A stretch of 64,000 bases of DNA. Origin: Epiperipatus broadwayi (taxonomy: Eukaryota; Onychophora; Udeonychophora; Euonychophora; Peripatidae). The position numbers and the translations under genes are program-made. The DNA lies in NCBI GenBank assembly GCA_028023455.1, contig JAQFVV010000013.1:15884258-15948257 (forward strand), in the 5' to 3' direction. Below are positions 50,004-61,500 of this stretch, in pieces (within the stretch, counting starts at the first letter, position 1; each line of letters opens with the position of its first letter). The notes under the pieces were generated by a model. It worked only from the letters and a program-made list of their open reading frames with translations, was not told where the DNA came from and made no database searches.

Positions 50004-50648
50004 AATTATAGGGGATTTGAACACAGACTTTCAAGCTCCCTTCAAGTATTCATTCTATCTCATAAAAGCGACACATGATCACACATATGTGAAAAAGTTA
50101 AACGGTCTCCAATATACATATTTCGTGCTGAACTAGCCGCTCATCACACACACATATATAATCAGTGCTTGATTTATATTAAGATAGCAAATCTTCAAAC
50201 TAATGAACAGGCTTCGATCTACTCATCCAACTCTTCAACCATCTATACCATTGAAAATATGATGATAGAATCCTCAATCCCTGGTTGATGCCAATATTAT
50301 TGCCATGCCCATGCTGATTTTTAAGTCACTCTGACTCTTCATGCATAATATTTGGTTGTTCCATCATCAGATTTTCAATGTTATGGATGGCTGAAAAATT
50401 GGAGAGTGGAGTAGACTGAAGCTTATCCATTAAAGTTTGAAGATTTGCTATCTTAATTTAAACCAAGAACTGATTATATATGTGCGGAGATAATGATCTG
50501 GACCAACTGATGAGTATCAACACGAAATATGTATAATGGAAATCATTGATCTTTTTCACATGTGTGTGGTCATGTAGATCAGTTGTATGAGATAGAATAG
50601 ATAGTTGAAGGAGGTTGAACGTCTATATTCAAATCCTCTATAATTACA
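50004..50648. mobile_element. Palindromic tRNA-like foldback, full-length F1
   Basis: Nearly the whole 645 bp folds on itself: the left half from TATAGGGGATTTGAACACAG pairs with the right half ending TATTCAAATCCTCTATA, and pairing continues into the centre (CCATTGAAAATATGATGAT against ATCATCAGATTTTCAATG). Blocks GATAGCAAATCTTCAAACT and TGGTCCAGATCATTATCTCC are shared with the 10.3 kb copy. TATAATTATA-like sequence flanks both ends. No ORF is present. Confidence 0.85.
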
Positions 50649-50896
50649 TCTAAACTCCAAGTATATAAATTATACTTTTTTAAAAAAAAAAACAAAACAG
50701 AAACTTCAATGGGTCATTATTAGTGGATCTAATGTGCAAAAGAGGCTAATTTTTACCTTTTTTTTTTTTTATGATTTTTAATATTTTAAAAAATGTATTA
50801 TTTTTAAAGCTATTTCTAAAGGTATTGTGATAATATAAAATATTTAAAGATATTGTGATATTTTTATTTTTCCATAAATACATACATTATATATAT

Positions 50897-53800
50897 TGTA
50901 ACCTAGTGTTATTGACACTTGGTTTACTTGGCATTATTTCTGCAGGAAAACAATGCTATTCTTTAAAGAAATAAAAAGATAAAATAACAATAGTAATAAT
51001 TGATTAATAAAGTATGCTATTCACTCACTTTGGCATGTTTTGGGTGAATAACTAATAGATTTAATAACTCAATGTCATTTTAAAGAGAGAACATGAATAA
51101 TTTAATTGAGATATTAATAATTAGAGCAAATTAATATGGTATAAAAGCTAAACAGTAATTGATTTTGGATGGGTAGAGGGGAGTGGATGAGTGTCTTATC
51201 ATAAAGTTATTATGTCTTATCATAAAGCACAATAACTTCTGGTAATTTCTTTTTGTAAAAAAAAAAAAAAAAATAATGTTTAAAGAATTATATATCACTG
51301 ATTGTTAATTTAATGTATTTATTATTTTTTTTTTATATTGTCAAATTACTTTGTAATCCAGGTAGATAATACTGAAAACTATATGATTGTAATAAGTTTT
51401 TCCTTTCTTTTGTTTATGTTATAATCAAATGATTATTTTTCTGGAAGAGGTCGCTAAAAAAAAAAAAAAAAAACAACAACAAAACGAAACAACCAATTTC
51501 ATAATCAAGATCATTTTTTAAAAAAAAAATAGATAGTCTGCTTTTAGTTTTCAAGGAAGGAACAGTGCTGAAATTTGGTAACTCAATTTTTTCATTTTAT
51601 TTTGCAGAAATAAATGTAATCAAAGTAAAATTTTAATAATATAATGTGTGGCTAAAATTTTTTGATAAAGATATCCTGATTTTCTTTGCCATCTACCTAT
51701 TTAAAGACCTTTTATACTTAAAAATTTATTGTCTCACGCTAAAGTTAAAAATGACAGAATTAACTAAGGGAATCACGAAAAGTGTTATTATGTCTAAATT
51801 AAGGAAGATAAATGATTTCCAAGTGAGAAATAATTATTTATTAACTTTATGTCCTTTATTGATATTTTCTTGGTATAGAAAGAAAAAAAAAAATAATTGA
51901 AAGAAATATTTTGAAACCAAGGAAAATCAACTAGAAACATTTTCGCGCTCTTTCTCAATATTGTCTGCCTTTACAAGTAATGTAGTTACATACGTTAAAA
52001 TATGTTTTATTCACCAAGAATTGTCTGGAAATAATAATAATGATAAATAAGATTAAATTATGCACCTGTATATTTTTTAAAAAAAAATATAAACTTTCTC
52101 AGAGTAAATATAGGAAAAGTTATATAGGGAATTCTTACGGAGAAGTTACCGTTAAAAAAAAAAAAAAAAAAAAAATTTTTATAATTCCTAAAGTATGAAC
52201 AAAACCAAATACCTTAGTGACTTAATGATAAAAATAAATGATATATTATATTATACATCAGTTGGAATTATTAAAACTTCCTGTACACGTAAATTGACTG
52301 CAGTTATAATCAAATGATTATTTCGGAAAATTGCGCATTTTCGTCCATAAGTAAGCTAGCTAATAAGTATACGTATCGTCAATAAAAAAAAAAATATTGT
52401 GTATGTTTATCGTCTATCGTCAACTGTTCGTTATGTTAGAATATGTATATTTTATTTTCTTGGATCCCAAAATTGTAGTAGTTTAATTCAAGTAAGAATT
52501 AATCTTCAATTCTGCTATATGTTTCTTTACCTAATTTATTAAACGCACAAAATAAGAGAAAACTTTTATTTAAAGGAAATAATACCATGCGTTTATTGTT
52601 TTTAAACTTGCTTCGTGAAATACGACTGGATAAAGCTCTTCACCTGGACCAATTGCTCAACAGAAAACATTTTCTAATGAGAGAGTATGCACTTGTTAAT
52701 TAATGATTGTTTAAAACTAAGTTATAAATAATATGTATTTTTTTGTTATATCACATAGGTTAAAGTCTGTATGGTCAAGTGATATTTAATAGCCTTGTAA
52801 TAACAAAGGTATGTTTTAATATAATTATTATAGGTTAAGTTGATATTTAACACGAAAGAAAAAAAAAAAAATCTATAAAATATGTTTTAATTATTACATA
52901 CAATTGTAGGTAGAAATTTTGTATGTTAGATACGTAAAAGAAAAATATTTAGATATTTAAGGGGTGAAATAAATCTTGAAAATTATCAGAAGTAACTAAA
53001 AAAAAAAAATGCTATAACAAAATATTTCTTGTTAAAGTTTGGAAACGAATTTATACTGTATTAATTGAGGAATTTATTCCTAATTATTCTTAAATAACAC
53101 ATCCACTTTATTTAGTTTAAGATAGTATGCTACCAACTACTTTGAATGTTCCTTTATTAAAATTAAAATTATTATACTTTTATTCTATGATGTCCATTGA
53201 TTTCAGATGTTGATCAAAGTATACACGGTAACATAAGTTTATTATAATCAGTGTATTTACTTATCCTGCCCAGATATAGCATTGGTATATGCTTAATATT
53301 CGCATAGGTAATAATTATAATGTATTTATTTTGTGGGATGAAAAATGATCTCCCCAAAAGCTTTGTTTTCCATGAGAGGAAGATTTTAAATATAATGTTC
53401 GGGTATGTTTATAGCCCAAGTGATCGATTCTCATAGATAGGACGATCAAGAATTTATCTAGCATTTAGTATGCTTCATTCATTTAAATCCCAGGAGAGGA
53501 TTGTATTTGGTGTGTGTTCGTTGTATGCCCAAGTAAGAGGCAAGAAACCACCAAAATATTTTAATGTAGTAGATTACTTTACAAACCTTCGTGGTTATTC
53601 CATATTCCTCATGTGAAAATAAAGATAGCTCCACCATGGAAGGTGTTGATTATTGTGCTTAATTTTGAAAGTTCGGGCAAGATAAAGGTTATATTGGAGG
53701 TGTTAGTTCCTCAAGATCCACTTTAGTATAAATAGTGCGTTAGTAACTAAGATCAATATCTGTATTGTGCTGCTAAATATTGCTAGTATTTGACAAGTAA

Positions 53801-55315
53801 ATCAATGGAGAAAGTAATTAAAATTGCGTAATTTAAAACGCTTATTTACTGAAGGAATATTCAAATGCAATATTTAATTCTGGTTAGTAATTAAATAATA
53901 CTCATATTTAAAATTATACGTATGAATAAAATTTGTATCATAACTTAAGTTAGCATTAAGTTAAATGTAAGATGATAAGTGTAACTTCTGATAACTGGCC
54001 TATAATTAGAATAGGTTATCCCATTAAAGACCATAGATAAAGTAAATGTATTAGAAATAAATTTAATATTTTGCGTATTGCATATGATTGGATTAATCAT
54101 TTTTAAAAAAAAAAAAAAAAATGAAAAAAAAAAAATAGTTAGTCAATAATTTTGAATAAAAGCTTCTACAAGGTTATCAAAATTTAATAAACAATGTATT
54201 GGTAATGAAATGTATTTTTAGTTAATCAATCCATATGATTGCATACAGGAGAAGTAGTAACCGCTAGTCCATAACCAAAAGAGTATACAGATTAATGTCA
54301 GTTATATTTTATATTTTTGTATTACTATGGGATTATTGAATAAATGTTCATATATTTTTTTTTTTGTGATAATAATAAATTATAGTCTTGTTAAAATTTG
54401 TTGTAGATTCATTTTTTTTGTTTTTATATGCTAAATATAAGTGTTTGCACAATATTTGCAAAACCTTTTCTTGAGTCCGAAATCATTCCAAATTCTTAAA
54501 GACTTAATATACCAGATAAATAAAGTTAAGCAGATCGGAATATGTCATTATATTTTAGTTTAATGATAATTATTTATGGAGTTGAAAACTTAAGACTAAA
54601 CATTCACCTTTGTATAAAAAAAAAAAAATGAATTTATTCCCAAACCATTAACTTTGGTTGCACAGTATTCCATTCCCATTTAGTTAAATTGTCTAAGTAA
54701 TAAATCTTAGTTATATTATTGTGTTGTCATGGATGATGGAAGGACACAAAAAGCACCCTTGTCTTTTTATTATTCTGACTGAGCTTCTAAAAAAAAAAAA
54801 AAAAAAAGGCTGTGTTATTCAAAATTATACGTCATTATTGAATAGAATTATCCTCTCTTTAAATAATATAGCAGTTGATATGAGAGATGAAGACACATTG
54901 AATTTAAGTAAAATAAATGTTTCCTATAGCCGACCAGAATGCCAGTCATATGCGACAACACAATACTGCCGAGCATTTCCTTACATGAAACAAAGAACCC
55001 TGAGATTAATATTATTATAATTATTCTTTAAATTAATAAGTGATCAATTATTGTTGTTATTACAATCGTGGCATGGCTTAAGAGAATTGAATGTACAATT
55101 GTATTATATGAAAGGTATTTTAGATCGTATTGGAAAATTAATGGATATGTTGCTTTATTTTGGTTGCCTTAACAACAACCAGAAAAATTAGTGTCACGGG
55201 TGCAAATAAACTAATTAATAAATATTGGGTTAAAAATAGAAATAAATAAATTTAAAAATAAAATAAACTAATAAAAATAAAGAGTTAGAAATAATATAAA
55301 TTTCTATTAAAAATA
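50897..55315 (+). repeat. 5' LTR, 4,419 bp
   Basis: It begins TGTAACCTAGTG and is nearly identical to 58558-62956. By eye I count about ten substitutions, one ~20 bp TCATAAAGTTATTATGTCTTA duplication near 51,205, a 9 bp extra near 54,328 and length changes in A-runs. Long LTRs of this size are rare. A 99-codon ORF at 54721-55020 is mirrored in the 3' LTR, but I recognise no domain in it. Position of transcription start and poly(A) site cannot be told from sequence alone. Confidence 0.95.
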
Positions 55316-55323
55316 ATTAGAAA

Positions 55324-55341
55324 TGGCCGCCCAACTATAGG
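55324..55341 (+). promoter_or_regulatory. Candidate primer-binding site
   Basis: TGGCCGCCCAACTATAGG lies 8 bases after the 5' LTR. It begins TGG, as a site pairing with a tRNA CCA end must, and resembles the lysine-tRNA type TGGCGCCCAAC with one extra C. A perfect palindrome GCCATCGATGGC follows at 55,344-55,355. Confidence 0.45.
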
Positions 55342-55902
55342 GGCCATCGATGGCTATAGCTGGCCACGAGGAATTTAGTAAACTTTTCTTGGAGTCAATA
55401 TTAATATTGTTTGCACTTGAATGGATTAGTTATTCATTGATTAAAAATATTTGCCAATAATGAATTGTTTTAGCCATAAGATATTATGTGAATATCTAGT
55501 ATATGATCTAATCTTTTGCCACTGAAAAATAAATAATTAAGTTGTCAGTTTAGGATGTTGTGGTCTGTAGGCAATTCCATAAAACACTGTAATGATTTTA
55601 TCATTTATGATGATCTGTTTGTCTGGTCTTGTGATTGGCACTTATGCTATATTACATAATATCTAATGATATTTATATGGACTAAGAAGCATGTGAAAAA
55701 AAAAAAAAAGGCATATTTAGTAGTTAATGTTGGAGCTTTAGGGATATTAAATGTCAGAGCATAGTTTTTGGTGTAGATTGTTTTTGGTAGGAGAGGCATG
55801 GAGGCAGGATGTCTTGTCAATAATTTCTTATCGATAAATTTATTAATAGTTCATTGCTAATATTTCAGTACTGTTAAATACTAAAAGAGTTAGAATTTTA
55901 AT
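55342..55902 (+). other. Retrotransposon leader
   Basis: Untranslated leader between primer-binding site and gag, AT-rich, with a short GC-rich palindromic start (GCCATCGATGGC and AGCTGGCC). An in-frame stop at 55,891 sets the gag start. It may hold the packaging signal; nothing in the sequence proves it. Confidence 0.5.
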
Positions 55903-58074
55903 ATGAGTGAAAACAAAGATAATCATAGTATTTCTGAGGATTTGGGAGGATCCCAAGAGTTACAATCCCCTGATACACAGACTCCATATTTTAGTGTACA
56001 ATTAAAAGAGGAAGGGGAAGATTTGGATATAGCTAACCCAGAAGAAGCCACAATAATAAAGGGAAAACATGAAAATGAGCCAGATCAATTAATGAGAAAT
56101 ACATTGGAGGAATTCTTGAAAAAATTAGAAAAATCAAATAGTGAATTAAAAAGTCAGATCCAAAACTCAAATAGTGAATTAAAACAATCAAATAGTGAAT
56201 TAAAAAGTCAGATCCAAAACTCAAATAGTAAATTAGAACAATCAAATAGTGAATTAAAAAGTCAGATACAAAACTCAAATAGTGAATTAAAAAGTGAATT
56301 AAAAAGTCAGATCCAAAATTTAAATATTAAATTAGAGAATCAAATGCAGGAGATCAAAGAGACATCTCAAAATGAAGTACAGGAGATAAAGGACTTAAGG
56401 GAAGATTTGAGAAATCATGTAGAAGAATCAAAATTGGCCTCTGAAAAGCTGGAAATAAGAATAAGGAAAGAGATCGAAACAAATTCTGAAAGGGCAGAAA
56501 ATATGATTGAGGCTATCCAGCAGGACTTTAAAAGTCAATATATTATATTAAACAATGAAGTACAGGAAATAAGAAATTATCAAAAGGAAACAGTAGTATT
56601 CCAAATAGAAGTTCAGGATAGAGTTGAATCTATTAAGGGAGAATTAGACAGTGCTAGAAGTGAAGTCAGTAATTTGAAAGAGGAAGTTAAAAATATAACT
56701 CTAGCACCTGATAATGTAGTGAAAGGATGTCAGAGCCAGATTACCAGATTAATAGCTAAACTAGAAACTCAAGAGTTGACCCAATGTGAGATTAATCAAA
56801 ATCTAGAAAGTGAGCTAAGTCAAGTTATGGGAAGAGTAGAAAATTTTAATGATATAATAAAGAGTAATGCACAGCTATTACATAATAATCTCCAAGATGA
56901 AATAGGGGAATTAATGACTCAGTGTGAGAGTAAAGTCTATCAAAGGTTAGAAGATAAATTCGGGATAGATAAAGATGAAACTATTAACCAATTGGAACAA
57001 CAGATTAAACACTTAAATGTAGGCCTAAAAGATAGTTCAAAGAGAATAGACTGTGAATGGCAGAACTATAAGTTAGAATTAGAGAGTCGAATGCAAGCTA
57101 TAGACTATAATAGGGATAAGTTTACAAAAAGTAAAAAAGTTGTTCAAAGTAAAGGTTTATCTGAAACTCAAGTAAAGGAAACAAATAATGGTCATAATAA
57201 CCAAGTAATATCTGAGTTACATACGGTAATTAATCCAGTAGAATCAATATACGATCCATTAAATGAGGCTAGAAGTAAAGTCATGCTAGAGCCAGAAAGT
57301 AATAGCTCCATGGCCTTAAAATTCTTAAAAATAAAATTTTTTAGAGGTGAATATCTGGAGAATCCACACGAGTATCTCCAGAATCTGGAGGAGTTATTCA
57401 CCTTATGTCATTTATCTGAGATAGAAAAGATTGCTATTGCCGCTAACCATTTGTGTGCAGCATCTAAAGACTGGTGGCAATCATTATTTATTAAACCAGA
57501 AACATATGGAGACTTCAAATATCTTATGTTAGCCAGTTTTTGGGGGGAAGACCGCCAAGATAACCTGAGATATCAGATATCTCAGGAAAGATATCATGTA
57601 AATAAGGGTAGTTATACTCAGTTTTTCAGGAGTCAGGCCGTCAAATTGAAAACCTTGACAGCTTATCCTTTATCTGAGACACAAATTGTGCGAATAATTC
57701 GCCATAATCTGCCGAGGCATATAGAGCAGATCTTGATTGCTGCTGACAGACATACCATAGAAGAGGTAGTAAAAATTTTAGATTCGTTAGAGACCAGCGA
57801 TAGGAATATTGATAATAGAATTAGGGTAAATAGAGACACCCATCCGATGGTGAGTAATATCAATTTCGCAGATAGGTCACATATGGGAAGGAGGAAGTTA
57901 GTTAGAGAAAAAGGATATTATAGGACGAATCCCTATGGTAGACAGAATAGCCACCTCAGTAGGCCAACAGTTAAGAGTAGAATTCTGAATGAGAATCAGC
58001 CTTCTACTAGTGGTATCCCAACAATACCAAAGAAAAATATAAAAGGTAGTAAAAGTAGCGGGGCATTAAATTAA
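55903..58074 (+). CDS. Gag-like coiled-coil protein of the giant-LTR element, 723 aa
   Basis: Intact ORF; the ATG is the first after an in-frame TAG twelve bases upstream. Residues 1-65 are acidic and Ser/Gln-rich. Residues ~70-150 contain tandem repeats of SNSELKSQIQN and SNSELKQ, and heptad-rich coiled coil continues to ~400. Residues ~472-630 form a retrotransposon capsid-like domain: KFFRGEYLENPHEYL, DWWQSLF, YTQFFRSQAVKLK and IIRHNLPRHIEQIL. The basic C-terminus (RRKLVREKGYYRTNPYGR) may bind RNA, but no CCHC zinc knuckle is present, unlike usual Gypsy Gag. Gag should form the cytoplasmic particle that packages element RNA. The deletion of pol begins just after this ORF. Recent insertion and an uninterrupted frame suggest the protein is functional; that is inference. 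Confidence 0.9.
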   Translation: MSENKDNHSISEDLGGSQELQSPDTQTPYFSVQLKEEGEDLDIANPEEATIIKGKHENEPDQLMRNTLEEFLKKLEKSNSELKSQIQNSNSELKQSNSELKSQIQNSNSKLEQSNSELKSQIQNSNSELKSELKSQIQNLNIKLENQMQEIKETSQNEVQEIKDLREDLRNHVEESKLASEKLEIRIRKEIETNSERAENMIEAIQQDFKSQYIILNNEVQEIRNYQKETVVFQIEVQDRVESIKGELDSARSEVSNLKEEVKNITLAPDNVVKGCQSQITRLIAKLETQELTQCEINQNLESELSQVMGRVENFNDIIKSNAQLLHNNLQDEIGELMTQCESKVYQRLEDKFGIDKDETINQLEQQIKHLNVGLKDSSKRIDCEWQNYKLELESRMQAIDYNRDKFTKSKKVVQSKGLSETQVKETNNGHNNQVISELHTVINPVESIYDPLNEARSKVMLEPESNSSMALKFLKIKFFRGEYLENPHEYLQNLEELFTLCHLSEIEKIAIAANHLCAASKDWWQSLFIKPETYGDFKYLMLASFWGEDRQDNLRYQISQERYHVNKGSYTQFFRSQAVKLKTLTAYPLSETQIVRIIRHNLPRHIEQILIAADRHTIEEVVKILDSLETSDRNIDNRIRVNRDTHPMVSNINFADRSHMGRRKLVREKGYYRTNPYGRQNSHLSRPTVKSRILNENQPSTSGIPTIPKKNIKGSKSSGALN

Positions 58075-58120
58075 AAAGGACCTCGCAGGAATGTTCCTCA
58101 CTTCGGGGCCCTATTTTTAA

Positions 58121-58435
58121 ACATATGGGGAACAGCATAATGTAGAACATGACCAAGCACTGGCCAGAATTAACCTTAAAAAGATGGGTGATAAACGCAC
58201 TCGTTATTCCAAAACCAGTCCACATCCTTTTAAAGTCCATGATTTTGTTTTAATTAGAACTCCCCATGTGAGTAATCTCCGGAAACATATGTTTAGAAAA
58301 TTCATGTATCTTTATGAAGGCCCCTATGAAATTGTGAAACAAGTGGGTGAGAATGCCTTTTTAGTCTCAACCCCTGATGGAACAAGAGGTACCTATAATG
58401 CCCGAAGCTTACTACCATATCCCAAGCAAAATTAA
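58121..58435 (+). pseudogene. Integrase C-terminal tail left after pol deletion
   Basis: The open frame from 58121 reads EHDQALARINLKKMGDKRTR, then HPFKVHDFVLIRTPHV, YEGPYEIVKQVGENAFLV and the stop after SLLPYPKQN. This matches the end of Ty3/Gypsy integrases: the final helix before a GPF/Y-type module (F..GPYEI.) and a beta-rich tail. No DDE core, reverse transcriptase or protease precedes it; gag ends only 46 bases upstream. Whether it is translated is unknown. A first ATG lies at 58184. Confidence 0.85.
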
Positions 58436-58546
58436 ATCCTTTAAACTGTATTTATTGACATAAGAAAGAAGTAGGATATAAACTTAGTAATACCATAAGA
58501 AGTGTTAAAAAATGCATATATTATTTTATTTTTTAATTATTATAAC

Positions 58547-58556
58547 GGTGGGAGAA
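58547..58556 (+). promoter_or_regulatory. Polypurine tract before 3' LTR
   Basis: GGTGGGAGAA ends one base before the LTR start TGTAACC. Such a tract primes plus-strand DNA synthesis in LTR retrotransposons. Confidence 0.65.
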
Positions 58557-58557
58557 T

Positions 58558-61500
58558 TGTAACCTAGTGTTATTGACACTTGGTTTACTTGGCATTATTT
58601 CTGCAGGAAAACAATGCTATTCTTTAAAGAAATAAAAAGATAAAATAACAATAGTAATAATTGATTAATAAAGTATGCTATTCACTCACTTTGGCATGTT
58701 TTGGGTGAATAACTAATAGATTTAATAACTCAATGTCATTTTAAAGAGAGAACATGAATAATTTAATTGAGATATTAATAATTAGAGCAAATTAATATGG
58801 TATAAAAGCTAAACAGTAATTGATTTTGGATGGGTAGAGGGGAGTGGATGAGTGTCTTATCAATAAAGCACAATAACTTCTGGTAATTTCTTTTTGTAAA
58901 AAAAAAAATAAAATATAATGTTTAAAGAATTATATATCACTGATTGTTAATTTAATGTATTTATTATTTTTTTTTTATATTGTCAAATTACTTTGTAATC
59001 CAGGTAGATAATACTGAAAACTATATGATTGTAATAAGTTTTTCCTTTCTTTTGTTTATGTTATAATCAAATGATTATTTTTCTGGAAGAGGTCGCTAAA
59101 GTAAAAAAAAAAAAAAAAAAACAACAACAAAACGAAACAACCAATTTCATAATCAAGATCATTTTTTAAAAAAAAATAGATAGTCTGCTTTTAGTTTTCA
59201 AGGAAGGAACAGTGCTGAAATTTGGTAACTCAATTTTTTCATTTTATTTTGCAGAAATAAATGTAATCAAAGTAAAATTTTAATAATATAATGTGTGGCT
59301 AAAATTTTTTGATAAGATATCCTGATTTTCTTTGCCATCTACCTATTTAAAGACCTTTTATACTTAAAAATTTATTGTCTCACGCTAAAGTTAAAAATGA
59401 CAGAATTAACTAAGGGAATCACGAAAAGTGTTATTATATCTAAATTAAGGAAGATAAATGATTTCCAAGTGAGAAATAATTATTTATTAACTTTATGTCC
59501 TTTATTGATATTTTCTTGGTATAGAAAGAAAAAAAAAAAAAATAATTGAAAGAAATATTTTGAAACCAAGGAAAATCAACTAGAAACATTTTCGCGCTCT
59601 TTCTCAATATTGTCTGCCTTTACAAGTAACGTAGTTACATACGTTAAAATATGTTTTATTCACCAAGAATTGTCTGGAAATAATAATAATGATAAATAAG
59701 ATTAAATTATGCACCTGTATATTTTTAAAAAAAAAATATAAACTTTCTCAGAGTAAATATAGGAAAAGTTATATAGGGGAATTCTTACGGAGAAGTTACC
59801 GTAAAAAAAAAAAAAAAAAAATTTTTATAATTCCTAAAGTATGAACAAAACCAAATACCTTAGTGACTTAATGATAAAAATAAATGATATATTATATTAT
59901 ACATCAGTTGGAATTATTAAAACTTCCTGTACACGTAAATTGACTGCAGTTATAATCAAATGATTATTTCGGAAAATTGCGCATTTTCGTCCATAAGTAA
60001 GCTAGCTAATAAGTATACGTATCGTCAATAAAAAAAAATATTGTGTATGTTTATCATCTATCGTCAACTGTTCGTTATGTTAGAATATGTATATTTTATT
60101 TTCTTGGATCCCAAAATTGTAGTAGTTTAATTCAAGTAAGAATTAATCTTCAATTCTGCTATATGTTTCTTTACCTAATTTATTAAACGCACAAAATAAG
60201 AGAAAACTTTTATTTAAAGGAAATAATACCATGTGTTTATTGTTTTTAAACTTGCTTCGTGAAATACGACTGGATAAAGCTCTTCACCTGGACCAATTGC
60301 TCAACAGAAAACATTTTCTAATGAGAGAGTATGCACTTGTTAATTAATGATTGTTTAAAACTAAGTTATAAATAATATGTATTTTTTTGTTATATCACAT
60401 AGGTTAAAGTCTGTATGGTCAAGTGATATTTAATAGCCTTGTAATAACAAAGGTATGTTTTAATATAATTATTATAGGTTAAGTTGATATTTAACACGAA
60501 AGAAAAAAAAAAAATCTATAAAATATGTTTTAATTATTACATACAATTGTAGGTAGAAATTTTGTATGTTAGATACGTAAAAGAAAAATATTTAGATATT
60601 TAAGGGGTGAAATAAATATTGAAAATTATCAGAAGTAACTAAAAAAAAAAAAAAAATGCTATAACAAAATATTTCTTGTTAAAGTTTTGAAACGAATTTA
60701 TACTGTATTAATTGAGGAATTTATTCCTAATTATTCTTAAATAACACATCCACTTTATTTAGTTTAAGATAGTATGCTACCAACTACTTTGAATGTTCCT
60801 TTATTAAAATTAAAATTATTATACTTTTATTCTATGATGTCCATTGATTTCAGATGTTGATCAAAGTATACACGGTAACATAAGTTTATTATAATCAGTG
60901 TATTTACTTATCCTGCCCAGATATAGCATTGGTATATGCTTAATATTCGCATAGGTAATAATTATAATGTATTTATTTTGTGGGATGAAAAATGATCTCC
61001 CCAAAAGCTTTGTTTTCCATGAGAGGAAGATTTTAAATATAATGTTCGGGTATGTTTATAGCCCAAGTGATCGATTCTCATAGATAGGACGATCAAGAAT
61101 TTATCTAGCATTTAGTATGCTTCATTCGTTTAAATCCCAGGAGAGGATTGTATTTGGTGTGTGTTCGTTGTATGCCCAAGTAAGAGGCAAGAAACCACCA
61201 AAATATTTTAATGTAGTAGATTACTTTACAAACCTTCGTGGTTATTCCATATTCCTCATGTGAAAATAAAGATAGCTCCACCATGGAAGGTGTTGATTAT
61301 TGTGCTTAATTTTGAAAGTTCGGGCAAGATAAAGGTTATATTGGAGGTGTTAGTTCCTCAAGATCCACTTTAGTATAAATAGTGCGTTAGTAACTAAGAT
61401 CAATATCTGTATTGTGCTGCTAAATATTGCTAGTATTTGACAAGTAAATCAATGGAGAAAGTAATTAAAATTGCGTAATTTAAAACGCTTATTTACTGAA

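Noticed and set aside
51646-51900. 84-codon ORF in the 5' giant LTR
   Set aside because: The 3' LTR copy is broken by a one-base deletion (GATAAAGATATC against GATAAGATATC), and there is no recognisable domain.
56033-56278. Minus-strand ORF of repeated FLIHYLIVLI units
   Set aside because: It is the antisense shadow of the tandem coiled-coil repeats in Gag.
55903-58074. Possibility that the 723-residue ORF is a host coiled-coil gene
   Set aside because: It lies between LTRs with primer site and purine tract, has a Gag capsid-like region and is followed by an integrase tail.
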